This document shows, piece after piece, positions 34,415-42,114 of a stretch of 47,465 bases of DNA. The notes beneath the pieces were generated by a model. That model saw only the letters and a list, made by a program, of their open reading frames with translations. It was not told the origin of the DNA and searched no databases. The DNA lies in assembly GCA_964413365.1 (NCBI GenBank), contig CAYPRM010000008.1:1-47465 (forward strand), in the 5' to 3' direction. The DNA is from RGIG4608 sp964413365. Its GTDB lineage: Bacteria > Bacillota > Clostridia > Oscillospirales > CAG-272. A program made the position numbers and the translations under genes. Numbering within the stretch: the stretch's first letter is position 1; each line of letters opens with the position of its first letter.

Positions 34415-34480
34415 CTCCCCCTCGTTCGCGTAGCGAACATATTGAGTGTCGAAGGCACATAATCCCCATTGGCAGTATTC
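34415..34480 (+). repeat. Intergenic two-hairpin repeat, copy 3
   Basis: First hairpin GTTCGC-GTA-GCGAAC (34424-34438), linker ATATTGA, second hairpin GTGTC-GAA-GGCAC (34446-34458, one G-U pair). It lies between the ftsH terminator and maf, in the same orientation as the other two copies. Confidence 0.75.
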
Positions 34481-34548
34481 AAAAATAGTGCAAGCCTCGC
34501 TCAAACAAAAGCTTTTATTCACAACCAACACACAAACAGGAGAAAATT

Positions 34549-35139
34549 ATGGATCTCATTTTAGCTTCAAAATCGCCGAGACGGCGCGAGATACTCGAGG
34601 ATCTCGGCGTAAAATTCCGCATACTGACCTGCGACACCGACGAGCACACCGACGAGCACGACGGCGATCGCTACGTTTGCGAGGTCGCTCGCAGAAAGGG
34701 CGAGGCTGTCTATCGCTCACTCCAAGCCGATGGCGGTCTGAGTGCCGACACGGTCATTCTCGCCTGCGACACGGTTGTTGTATCGCCCGACGGCGAGATT
34801 ATGGGCAAGCCCCTCTCGCGCGAGGATGCGCGCCGAATGTTGCTCTCCTTCTCGGGCAAGGAGCACCTTGTGATCAGCGGTATCTGCCTCATCACCGAGC
34901 GCGGGATCATCACCGAGAGTGAGACGACGCACGTTTCCTTTGACGAGATCGACCTGTGCGAGCTTGAGCATTACCTCGACACGGACGAGCCCTACGACAA
35001 GGCAGGTGCATACGCGATACAGGGCTACGCATCGCTCTGGATCCGCGGCATCGTCGGCGACTACTTCAACGTCGTCGGACTTCCCGTAAAGCACCTCTCC
35101 GACCTGATGAAGCGCGAGCTTGGGATTTCACTTCTGTAA
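34549..35139 (+). CDS. maf: Maf family nucleotide pyrophosphatase
   Basis: A 196-residue house-cleaning enzyme that hydrolyses non-canonical or pyrimidine nucleoside triphosphates. The family start LILASKSPRRREILEDLG, the central ACDTVVV, MGKPLSREDARRML and the C-terminal DKAGAYAIQGYASLWIRGI-type motif are all present. The start follows CAGGAGAAAATT. Its 3' part is duplicated downstream (35408-35686). In relatives maf often lies near mreB or radC; here it stands between ftsH and rubrerythrin. Confidence 0.93.
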   Translation: MDLILASKSPRRREILEDLGVKFRILTCDTDEHTDEHDGDRYVCEVARRKGEAVYRSLQADGGLSADTVILACDTVVVSPDGEIMGKPLSREDARRMLLSFSGKEHLVISGICLITERGIITESETTHVSFDEIDLCELEHYLDTDEPYDKAGAYAIQGYASLWIRGIVGDYFNVVGLPVKHLSDLMKRELGISLL

Positions 35140-35150
35140 CGGAAAAGCAT

Positions 35151-35181
35151 CAAAAAAGCACCCAAATTGCGGGTGCTTTTG
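35151..35181. terminator. Convergent terminator after maf, copy A
   Basis: AAAAGCACCC (35154-35163) pairs with GGGTGCTTTT (35171-35180). Confidence 0.85.
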
Positions 35182-35186
35182 CTTTC

Positions 35187-35408
35187 TCAATAATTCTCCT
35201 TCTTGATCTCAAAGAACGCCTGCTTGTGAGAGCAAACGGGGCAGACCTCGGGAGCTTTTTTGCCCACCACGAGGTGTCCGCAGTTTCTGCACTCCCACAT
35301 GACCTGCTCGCCCTTTTCAAACACCCTCTGCATCTGCACATTACTCAGCAGGGCGAGATAACGCTCCTCGTGGTAGCGCTCGATCGCCGCGACCTGTCGG
35401 AATTTCAG
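35187..35408 (-). pseudogene. Truncated rubrerythrin 3' fragment (duplicate)
   Basis: The last 73 codons of rubrerythrin, identical to the end of the full gene at 35734 and including the rubredoxin-like zinc/iron site (CRNCGHL, CPVC). It is cut at the duplication join and has no start. Confidence 0.85.
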
Positions 35409-35686
35409 AGCACCTTGTGATCAGCGGTATCTGCCTCATCACCGAGCGCGGGATCATCACCGAGAGTGAGACGACGCACGTTTCCTTTGACGAGATCGAC
35501 CTGTGCGAGCTTGAGCATTACCTCGACACGGACGAGCCCTACGACAAGGCAGGTGCATACGCGATACAGGGCTACGCATCGCTCTGGATCCGCGGCATCG
35601 TCGGCGACTACTTCAACGTCGTCGGACTTCCCGTAAAGCACCTCTCCGACCTGATGAAGCGCGAGCTTGGGATTTCACTTCTGTAA
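35408..35686 (+). pseudogene. Truncated maf 3' fragment (duplicate)
   Basis: Identical to the last 92 codons of maf. It begins at the duplication join without a start codon or ribosome site of its own. Confidence 0.85.
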
Positions 35687-35697
35687 CGGAAAAGCAT

Positions 35698-35728
35698 CAA
35701 AAAAGCACCCAAATTGCGGGTGCTTTTG
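35698..35728. terminator. Convergent terminator, copy B
   Basis: Second copy of the 35151 terminator, 547 bases downstream. Confidence 0.85.
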
Positions 35729-35733
35729 CTTTC

Positions 35734-36267
35734 TCAATAATTCTCCTTCTTGATCTCAAAGAACGCCTGCTTGTGAGAGCAAACGGGGCAGACCTCGGGA
35801 GCTTTTTTGCCCACCACGAGGTGTCCGCAGTTTCTGCACTCCCACATGACCTGCTCGCCCTTTTCAAACACCCTCTGCATCTGCACATTACTCAGCAGGG
35901 CGAGATAACGCTCCTCGTGGTAGCGCTCGATCGCCGCGACCTGTCGGAATTTCAGTGCGATCGCTTCAAATCCCTCCTCCTCCGCCTCCTCGGCAAAGCG
36001 CTTATACATATCACTCCACTCGTAATGCTCACTCTCCGCGCCGTTCTTCAGGTTTTCCTCGGTATTTCCGAGTCCCCCGAGTAGCTTGAACCAGATCTTG
36101 GCGTGCTCCTTCTCATTATTCGCCGTCTCATCAAATATCGCCGCCAGCTGCTCAAAGCCCTCCTTCTTCGCCACCGAGGCGAAATAGGTATACTTGTTTC
36201 TCGCCTCGCTCTCGCCCGTAAAGGCGTCCCTCAGATTTTGTTCAGTCTTGCTTCCCTTAAGCTCCAT
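35734..36267 (-). CDS. Rubrerythrin
   Basis: A 177-residue non-haem iron peroxidase that reduces hydrogen peroxide in anaerobes. The four-helix ferritin-like domain supplies the di-iron ligands: GESEARNKYTYFA, NEKEHAKIW and the later AIERYHEERYLALL. The C-terminal rubredoxin-like domain has two Cys pairs, WECRNCGHLVVG and CPVCSHKQAFF. The ATG follows GGGGGTGG. Its presence supports an anaerobic host. The upstream region has no convincing consensus promoter that I can identify. Confidence 0.95.
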   Translation of the reverse strand: MELKGSKTEQNLRDAFTGESEARNKYTYFASVAKKEGFEQLAAIFDETANNEKEHAKIWFKLLGGLGNTEENLKNGAESEHYEWSDMYKRFAEEAEEEGFEAIALKFRQVAAIERYHEERYLALLSNVQMQRVFEKGEQVMWECRNCGHLVVGKKAPEVCPVCSHKQAFFEIKKENY

Positions 36268-36312
36268 GCGCCACCCCCAAAAAATTTATCAAATATATTT
36301 TTGCCATTTCGC

Positions 36313-36341
36313 TTGACATTAATTCACTTTTGCTCTATAAT
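36313..36341 (+). promoter_or_regulatory. Promoter of the pyridoxal-kinase-like gene
   Basis: TTGACA (36313-36318), 17 bases, TATAAT (36336-36341). Confidence 0.85.
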
Positions 36342-36379
36342 TACAGAGTATTTTTTCACAAGAGGTAATTTAACAATTT

Positions 36380-37204
36380 ATGAAAAGAATTGCAACTGTT
36401 CAGGATATATCCTGCTTTGGAAAATGCTCTCTCACCGTGGCACTTCCCATAATATCTGCTATGGGTGTTGAATGCTGTATAGTCCCGACGACGGTGCTCT
36501 CAACGCACACCTGCGGCTTTACGGGCTATACCGTCCGCGACATTTCCGATGAGCTCCTGCCCATCGCGGAGCATTGGAGGCGTGAGGGTATTCGCCTTGA
36601 CACCATATACACGGGATATCTCGCAAATGAAGGTCAGATCGACCTCACAAGGCAGTTTATAGAAATCGTCGGCGAGGGTGCACACATTCTCGTCGATCCC
36701 GCAATGGCGGATAACGGTAAGCTCTACCCTGCCTTCGGCGCGGATTTTCCCAAAAAAATGCTCGAGCTCTGCTCCATCGCCGACACGGTGTGCCCAAACA
36801 TCACCGAGGCGTGCCTGCTCCTCGGTAAGAAATATAAGGAATACGGCACCTACGGCGAGGATTATATTCGCGACCTCATTCGCGGCTTTACGGAGTTTGG
36901 AATTTCGCAGGTCGTGATCACGGGCGTGCGCCTTGGCGAGCGTCACGGCGCTGTTGCCTACGACTCCAAGATCGGCGAGTATAGATACATTTCGACTACC
37001 CACCTTCCCTGCTCCTTCCACGGCACGGGCGACGTTTTCTCGTCCACGCTCTGCGGTGCGCTGACGGGTGGAAAGAATGTCTACGATGCGACGCAGACCG
37101 CGGTAGATTTCACCTTCGCCTGCATAGAAAAAACGCTCCCCGACAAGGACACCCACCCCTACGGCGTGAAGCTTGAGGAATGTCTTGGAATCCTCACAAA
37201 ATAA
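36380..37204 (+). CDS. Pyridoxamine/pyridoxal kinase, PdxY-like
   Basis: A 274-residue ribokinase-fold kinase. It opens with IATVQDISCFGKCSLT, the start seen in pyridoxal kinases of this type, has STHTCGFTGYT and VDPAMADNGKLY in the substrate loop, and the PfkB-like anion hole FHGTGDVFSSTL with the catalytic Asp. The probable reaction is ATP-dependent phosphorylation of pyridoxal or pyridoxamine to the B6 cofactor. A related hydroxymethylpyrimidine kinase role is less likely. It is transcribed alone from a consensus promoter. The AGAGG site is 14 bases from the ATG, longer than usual. Confidence 0.88.
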   Translation: MKRIATVQDISCFGKCSLTVALPIISAMGVECCIVPTTVLSTHTCGFTGYTVRDISDELLPIAEHWRREGIRLDTIYTGYLANEGQIDLTRQFIEIVGEGAHILVDPAMADNGKLYPAFGADFPKKMLELCSIADTVCPNITEACLLLGKKYKEYGTYGEDYIRDLIRGFTEFGISQVVITGVRLGERHGAVAYDSKIGEYRYISTTHLPCSFHGTGDVFSSTLCGALTGGKNVYDATQTAVDFTFACIEKTLPDKDTHPYGVKLEECLGILTK

Positions 37205-37226
37205 AACACAATATCAAAATAACGAT

Positions 37227-37262
37227 AAGCTCCCCCTCGGATCACCGAGGGGGAGCTTTTAG
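37227..37262 (+). terminator. Terminator after the pyridoxal kinase gene
   Basis: A perfect 14-bp GC-rich stem (37227-37240 with 37245-37258), loop ATCA, short T-run. Confidence 0.88.
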
Positions 37263-37269
37263 TTTGGCT

Positions 37270-37359
37270 TTATCTGTTGCAGCAGCTTATCAGAAGCAGT
37301 GCAATGATAATGAGCCAGACATAATCGTTTTCGAGAAGATTGCAAAGGCAGTTGTTCAT
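37270..37359 (-). CDS. Small membrane protein with Cys-rich ends (29 aa)
   Basis: From ATG 37359, preceded by CGGAG at five bases, runs MNNCLCNLLENDYVWLIII and then a hydrophobic stretch ending SCCNR. The layout, a short CxC head, an acidic Asn turn, one TM helix and a CC tail, resembles tiny conserved proteins I recall from gut Clostridia. An upstream in-frame ATG at 37464 would give 64 residues but has no binding site. Function unknown. No promoter seen. Confidence 0.5.
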   Translation of the reverse strand: MNNCLCNLLENDYVWLIIIALLLISCCNR

Positions 37360-37500
37360 AAAAGCTCCGTTTCCGTTGCGAGCCGACGGCGTGTCGGCGT
37401 CTGCAACATAGTATGATTTTTCGCAATCGGATATGTCGAATTTCTCCGCTTGCTTTATTATCATTCTATGTCGCTTTTTTTAATGTGTTACAGGGGGCTT

Positions 37501-37767
37501 TTATTCGACCTGCGGAAGCTTATCGGGATCGCAAGACACGAGAGCTTCGTCAAAGCACGCCTCGACGTCCTCATCTGCAAGGAATACGAAGCCGTTGCTC
37601 AAAATGTACGAGTCGAATGTGTGATTATTCATGGTTTTATGGAAATTTGCGCGCGAAAATTGCACATTTTCCACTCCCTCAATTTTATTGTAGCACAAGC
37701 TCCGTTCCCAGTCACGAATTTTATTCAAATAAAGGTATTTTTTGTAATATTGTGCAAGTTTACCCAT
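37501..37767 (-). CDS. Hypothetical ORF in an AT-rich stretch
   Basis: An 88-residue open frame from ATG 37767 (TTG 37788 also possible), beginning MGKLAQYYKKYLYLNKI and ending in an acidic tail (ADEDVEACFDEAL). The ribosome site is weak and the ORF lies just beyond the rodA terminator. Its codon use is unlike the neighbours, with many AT-rich codons in the first half. It may be a horizontally acquired small gene, a decayed gene or chance. No family recognised. Confidence 0.3.
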   Translation of the reverse strand: MGKLAQYYKKYLYLNKIRDWERSLCYNKIEGVENVQFSRANFHKTMNNHTFDSYILSNGFVFLADEDVEACFDEALVSCDPDKLPQVE

Positions 37768-37787
37768 GTAATCTTCACATTCAAACA

Positions 37788-37817
37788 AAAAAATCAGCGG
37801 AAAATTCCACTGATTTT
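37788..37817 (-). terminator. Terminator after the rodA-like gene
   Basis: AATCAG...GGAA pairs with TTCC...CTGATT with one mismatch, and the minus-strand side ends in a T7 run. Confidence 0.8.
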
Positions 37818-37823
37818 TTGATC

Positions 37824-38999
37824 TTACGCTTTTCTTATATAGGATCTCGTCCGCTTACCGCGCGGTATATATCCTCGCTCGTAGGCACTTATTGCATGGA
37901 GCATTCCCATAGCGAGATAGAGCGCGAGCATTGACGAGCCTCCTGCACTCATAAACGGCAGGGTGATCCCGATGACGGGCAGGAGCGCAAGGCACATTCC
38001 GATATTCATCACCGCCTGCACGACGAACATTCCTGCCACGCCGATGCAGATAAGTGCGCCAAATTCATTCCTGCACCTCCCTGCGATCTTCATCATTCTC
38101 ACGACAAGGAGCACGAGCACAACGAGGAATGCGACCGCTCCGACGAAGCCGAACATTTCACAATACGTAGCAAATATAAAGTCCGTATGCGACGCCGGAA
38201 GCACCTCATAAAAGCCACCCGAGCTGATTCCTCTGCCGAAAAATCCGCCTGCGGATATTGCGTCGAGGGAGAGCAGCGGCTGAAACCCGAAGCCCGTCGG
38301 ATCAAGCTCAGGCTGGAAGCCGTAGAGTATTCTATTCTGCTGATACGGATCGAGATAGTCCCACAAAAACGGGAACAGCAGCACGACCGCCCCGATCGCG
38401 GCGACGAAGTACCACGGGCTAAGACCTGCGTACAGGAGCATTATCGCGATAATTCCAACGTAAACGAGTGCCACGCCGAGGTCGCCCGAGAGCAGGATCA
38501 GCCCAACGATCGCGCCTGCGTGTGCGGCGAGGGGGATGAGGGTATTTATCTTATTTATGCGATCCTTGACGAGGGACAGGTGCTTTGAAAAGCTGATGAT
38601 GAAGGCGATCTTGACAAACTCCGAGGGCTGTATCTGAAAGCTCCTTGAGCCAATTTTGATGATCGTCAGCCAGCTCTTATTCGCGCTCTCCGTGCCGTTT
38701 GCACCCGTATCGCCGATAACGAGCGTGATAGCGAGCAGGAAGGTCGAGCCGAGAAATAGCAATATCCAATATCTATCCACGAAAAGTCGGTAGTCGATAT
38801 TGACTATCACCATCACCGCGCACAGTCCGACCGCCGTCATGGCGATCTGCATCACGAGCTTGCTCGTGCCAAAATTTTCTCTCGCACCGAATATGGTAAT
38901 AAGGCTCATCAGCGTTATGACCATCGAGCAGGCGAGCAAGGTCTTATCTATTTTCAGAAACGAATTTCGGATATATTTTCCGACCGAGCGAAGCAGCAT
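37824..38999 (-). CDS. FtsW/RodA/SpoVE family peptidoglycan polymerase
   Basis: A 391-residue SEDS protein with about ten TM helices. Motifs: KSWLTIIKIGSRSFQIQPSE with the Pro-Ser-Glu of the family, LLSGDLGVALVY, the extracytoplasmic loop YGFQPELDPTG, SGGFYEVLPASHTDFIFA and the C-terminal LPFMSAGGSSMLALYLAMG. Such enzymes polymerise lipid II in elongation, division or sporulation; RodA is the best guess, but no partner PBP2 or mre gene is adjacent. ATG 38999 follows GGGAGGAAAT. The frame is open further upstream without a binding site. Confidence 0.9.
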   Translation of the reverse strand: MLLRSVGKYIRNSFLKIDKTLLACSMVITLMSLITIFGARENFGTSKLVMQIAMTAVGLCAVMVIVNIDYRLFVDRYWILLFLGSTFLLAITLVIGDTGANGTESANKSWLTIIKIGSRSFQIQPSEFVKIAFIISFSKHLSLVKDRINKINTLIPLAAHAGAIVGLILLSGDLGVALVYVGIIAIMLLYAGLSPWYFVAAIGAVVLLFPFLWDYLDPYQQNRILYGFQPELDPTGFGFQPLLSLDAISAGGFFGRGISSGGFYEVLPASHTDFIFATYCEMFGFVGAVAFLVVLVLLVVRMMKIAGRCRNEFGALICIGVAGMFVVQAVMNIGMCLALLPVIGITLPFMSAGGSSMLALYLAMGMLHAISAYERGYIPRGKRTRSYIRKA

Positions 39000-39080
39000 A
39001 TTTCCTCCCTTCCCCGTGATATCGGCATCAACAGTTAAGACAGGGAGACTCCGTATATAAAAGTCCCCCGTCCGCAAATT

Positions 39081-40520
39081 TTAATATTGACGTCCCCAAA
39101 CGACCATGTGCTTTGCAGGCTTGCCGCAGCAAACGCAGGTGTCAGAGAGCCTTTCTTCATTAAAGGGTATGCAACGCGATTTTACGCCACCCGTGAGGTC
39201 CTTGATCTTGTCCTCACACTCGACGTCGCCGCACCACATAGCCTTGATATAACCGGGCTTGTGCTCCGCAATGTCGAGGAATTCCTCAAGGCTCGTAGCG
39301 GTGTACGTTTTCTCCTCGAGATTTCTGATAACTCTCGCCTCGAGCTCGGAATGTACCTGTGCGAGCATTGCCTCGACCTCCTCCGCGACGTTATCGAGAG
39401 AAACGAATTTCTTTTCTCTCGTAACACGGGAAACGAGTACGCAGGAATTGTTTTCAATATCCTTAGGTCCTATCTCAAGTCTTACGGGCACACCCTTCAT
39501 CTCGTACTGCGAGAACTTCCAGCCCGTGGACTGGTCGCTGTCATCGAGCTTGACTCTAAAGCGTGATGCAAGCGTGCGCTTTATCTCGTCAGCCTTTTCG
39601 AGCACGCCCTCCTTATGCTGAGCAACGGGCACTATAACGACCTGAATGGGTGCTATCGCAGGGGGTAGAATGAGACCGTTATCGTCGCCGTGCGTCATGA
39701 TTATCGCACCGATCATACGGGTAGAAACGCCCCAAGAGGTCTGATGGGGATATTTCACGGTATTATCCCTTCCCGTAAAGGTTATCTCAAATGCGCGCGC
39801 AAATCCGTCGCCGAAATAGTGGCTCGTTCCGCCCTGAAGCGCAACGCCGTTATGCATCATAGGCTCGATGGTATACGTCTCCTCAGCGCCTGCGAACTTC
39901 TCCTTGTCGGTCTTGCGTCCCGTGATTGCAGGGATTGCAAGCGACTCACGGTAAAAGTCCTCATAGACCTTCAGCATATTGAGAGTCTCCTGCCTTGCCT
40001 CCTCGGCGGTCTCGTGCATCGTGTGTCCCTCCTGCCAGAGGAATTCGCTCGTGCGCAGGAAGGGGCGCGTGGTCTTTTCCCAACGGACGACCGAGCACCA
40101 CTGATTGTAGAGCTTCGGCAGATCGCGGTAGGAATGTATAACGTTCTTGAAGTGCTCGCAGAACAGAGTCTCGCTCGTGGGGCGCACGCAAAGACGCTCG
40201 GCAAGCTTATTCTCGCCGCCGACGGTTACCCAAGCGCACTCGGGAGCAAAGCCCTCGACGTGATCCTTCTCCCTTTGAAGCAGGGACTCGGGGATGAACA
40301 TCGGCATATAGACGTTCTCGTGTCCGAGAGCCTTAAAGCGCGCGTCGAGATCCTTCTGTATATTTTCCCAGATAGCGTAGCCGTAGGGACGGAATATCAT
40401 ACAGCCCTTGACGCTGGAGTAGTCCATAAGCTCCGCCTTCTTGCAGATATCCGTGTACCACTGTGCAAAATCCGTGTCCATCGACGTTATCTGCTCAACT
40501 AATTTTTTATCCTTTGCCAT
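39081..40520 (-). CDS. proS: Prolyl-tRNA synthetase, short ProS3 (archaeal/eukaryote-like) type
   Basis: A 479-residue class II synthetase. Motif 1 lies in GCMIFRPYGYAIWENIQ, motif 2 in VVRWEKTTRPFLRTSEFLWQEGHTMH (quoted in parts: RPFLRTSEF, WQEGHT), and motif 3 in the GVSTRMIGAIIM region. The anticodon-binding domain follows, then a C-terminal Cys pair zone (CVCCGKPAKHMV). It lacks the long editing insertion of the ProS of most bacteria, as is common in Clostridia. The ribosome site before the ATG is poor (AGAGG at 16 bases). Confidence 0.95.
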   Translation of the reverse strand: MAKDKKLVEQITSMDTDFAQWYTDICKKAELMDYSSVKGCMIFRPYGYAIWENIQKDLDARFKALGHENVYMPMFIPESLLQREKDHVEGFAPECAWVTVGGENKLAERLCVRPTSETLFCEHFKNVIHSYRDLPKLYNQWCSVVRWEKTTRPFLRTSEFLWQEGHTMHETAEEARQETLNMLKVYEDFYRESLAIPAITGRKTDKEKFAGAEETYTIEPMMHNGVALQGGTSHYFGDGFARAFEITFTGRDNTVKYPHQTSWGVSTRMIGAIIMTHGDDNGLILPPAIAPIQVVIVPVAQHKEGVLEKADEIKRTLASRFRVKLDDSDQSTGWKFSQYEMKGVPVRLEIGPKDIENNSCVLVSRVTREKKFVSLDNVAEEVEAMLAQVHSELEARVIRNLEEKTYTATSLEEFLDIAEHKPGYIKAMWCGDVECEDKIKDLTGGVKSRCIPFNEERLSDTCVCCGKPAKHMVVWGRQY

Positions 40521-40611
40521 TTTTCACTTATTTTGACCTCTCGGTCGGGAGGCGGAGCCTTGAATTTGCCCTCGGCAGAGCTCAACCACCACATTTCTAT
40601 CATAATAAATA

Positions 40612-40640
40612 ATAATATCACATTTTTCACCCTTTGTCAA
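40612..40640 (-). promoter_or_regulatory. Promoter of proS
   Basis: Minus-strand TTGACA (40635-40640), 17 bases, TATTAT (40612-40617). The resulting leader is about 85 bases, with a small GACC-GAGA-GGTC hairpin close to the gene (about 40536-40547). It is too short for a T-box and I see no T-box motif. The rest of 40521-40793 holds nothing else recognisable. Confidence 0.75.
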
Positions 40641-40793
40641 CGGGTGAGGGCTTGATTTTATTCCGATTTTCTGCCACTTGGCGCAAAAGGCGTACAAATA
40701 CACAAAAAGCTCAAAATTTCCGCCCCGTCTGAATACATCGCGCCCGTCAAGCATATAATCAAACAGAAAATTCTCTTGAGGGAGGAAAGAAAA

Positions 40794-41282
40794 ATGTTCA
40801 TTTATTCCCTGCACGCAAGCACGATAAGATTTCTCGCCGTGCTCTGCCTTGCACTCACGGCACTCATCGCACTCGTGGTCATCGTTCCGACATATTCAAA
40901 TGGCGACTCGACGCAGGTCGGCGCGAGCGTGTCCTACGATTACAGCGGCGTAAAAACCGCGAGCGACCGAATCGCCTTCATCGAGCAGTTCGGCTGGAGG
41001 GTGGATCCCGAGCCTATAAGCGCGAAGGAGGTGCGCATCCCCGAGGAATTTGACAAGGTGCTCTCCGCGTACAACGAACTTCAGCGCGCGCAGGGGCTCG
41101 ACCTCACGCACTATAAGCGCAAGACCGTCATGCGCTACACCTACGCCCTAACAAATTATCCGAGCTATGACGGCACGGTCTATGTCAACATACTCGTCTA
41201 CCGAAACACCGTCATCGCAGGAGATGTCTGCTCCGCCGATGCAAACGGATTTATACAGGGGCTTGAGAGAGGGGGCACTTGA
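40794..41282 (+). CDS. DUF4830 domain protein, membrane-anchored
   Basis: A 162-residue protein with one N-terminal TM helix (about 13-35) and an extracytoplasmic DUF4830 domain: RIAFIEQFGWRVDPEP, VRIPEEFDKVLSAYNELQ, KTVMRYTYALTNYP and NILVYRNTVIAGDVCSA. Function unknown. The family is common in Clostridia. ATG 40794 follows GAGGGAGGAAAGAAAA. It is followed by tmk, which has its own promoter. Confidence 0.85.
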   Translation: MFIYSLHASTIRFLAVLCLALTALIALVVIVPTYSNGDSTQVGASVSYDYSGVKTASDRIAFIEQFGWRVDPEPISAKEVRIPEEFDKVLSAYNELQRAQGLDLTHYKRKTVMRYTYALTNYPSYDGTVYVNILVYRNTVIAGDVCSADANGFIQGLERGGT

Positions 41283-41353
41283 TCGCATACAGGGGCTAAC
41301 GAAAGCAAAAACAAAAACAAACAAACAAAAAAGCAAAAAAGCGCGAACTCCTA

Positions 41354-41382
41354 TTGAAAAATATCCCGATCTGTGGTACAAT
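41354..41382 (+). promoter_or_regulatory. Promoter of tmk
   Basis: TTGAAA (41354-41359), 17 bases, TACAAT (41377-41382) with TGG before it (extended -10). Confidence 0.75.
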
Positions 41383-41430
41383 AGAGCAGATGGGATATAT
41401 TCCGAAAAAATGCTCGTGATTGGAGAGGTT

Positions 41431-42066
41431 ATGAACGGCAAGGGAAAATTTATAGTATTTGAAGGCATCGACGGATGCGGAAAAACGACACAGATAAATG
41501 CACTCGCGTCCTATCTTGAGGAACTCGGACGCAAGGTGTATATCACGAGCGAGCCGACGATCTCTATGACGGGTGGCATACTGCGCGACGCTCTCTCGGG
41601 CGTCAGCCACAGAACGGCGGGTGAGATGGCGGCGATGTTCGTGCTCGACCGAATATTCCACAACGTCAACAACAAGTGGGGCATCGAAAAAATGCTCGCG
41701 GACGGCTACGACGTGCTCTGCGACAGGTATTACTATTCCTCGCTCGCATATCAGGGCAGCGAAACGGATTACGATTGGGTAAAGAGAATGAACCTCGATT
41801 GCCCCGAGATCCGCACGCCCGACGCCTGCATATTCCTCGACCTCACGCCCGAGGAGAGCCTTGAGCGCATCTCACGCGGACGTGCGACCACCGAGATATA
41901 CGAAACACGCGAAAAGCTAACGTCGGTCAGAAACACCTTCCACAGCGTTCTCTCCGAGCTTTCCGAGCGCGACGGGGAGACCATCTTCATCGTCAGCGCC
42001 GCAGGAAACGTCGATGAGGTCGCCGAACGCGTGCGTACCTGCGCAGACAAGATCATCGCAGACTGA
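41431..42066 (+). CDS. tmk: Thymidylate kinase
   Basis: A 211-residue kinase that phosphorylates dTMP to dTDP. P-loop FEGIDGCGKTTQ, the substrate motif DRYYYSSLAYQG, and the lid-side region LDLTPEESLERISRG are present. ATG 41431 follows TTGGAGAGGTT and lies 45 bases past the promoter. The upstream in-frame starts lie before or inside the promoter and are rejected. Partners in the usual tmk-holB order are absent. Confidence 0.95.
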   Translation: MNGKGKFIVFEGIDGCGKTTQINALASYLEELGRKVYITSEPTISMTGGILRDALSGVSHRTAGEMAAMFVLDRIFHNVNNKWGIEKMLADGYDVLCDRYYYSSLAYQGSETDYDWVKRMNLDCPEIRTPDACIFLDLTPEESLERISRGRATTEIYETREKLTSVRNTFHSVLSELSERDGETIFIVSAAGNVDEVAERVRTCADKIIAD

Positions 42067-42114
42067 CTTTTTACGTTTCCGAGATAGGTCAATGATCCCT
42101 ATCTCCGAAAAGCG

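Larger units (their letters stand above)
34861..35954. repeat. 547-bp tandem duplication across the maf / rubrerythrin ends
   Basis: 34861-35407 is repeated as 35408-35954, with no difference in the parts I compared. Each copy spans the maf 3' end, a terminator and the rubrerythrin 3' end. The tail-to-head join shares only one base. One full copy of each gene survives, plus one truncated fragment of each. Either a recent tandem duplication or, more likely given the dnaB case, an assembly artefact. Confidence 0.9.

Noticed and set aside
38985..39004. Fourth copy of the intergenic repeat (GCGAAGCAGCATAT match)
   Set aside because: The match is short, has no first hairpin, and lies over the start region of the rodA-like gene.
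40521..40640. T-box riboswitch before proS
   Set aside because: The leader is about 85 bases and lacks the T-box sequence and specifier loop.
41167..41430. Earlier in-frame start for tmk
   Set aside because: It overlaps the DUF4830 gene and lies upstream of the tmk promoter; thymidylate kinases begin just before the P-loop.
42081..42105. Hairpin between tmk and the LysR gene as terminator
   Set aside because: The 8-bp stem has no T-run on either side, so I cannot support it as an intrinsic terminator.
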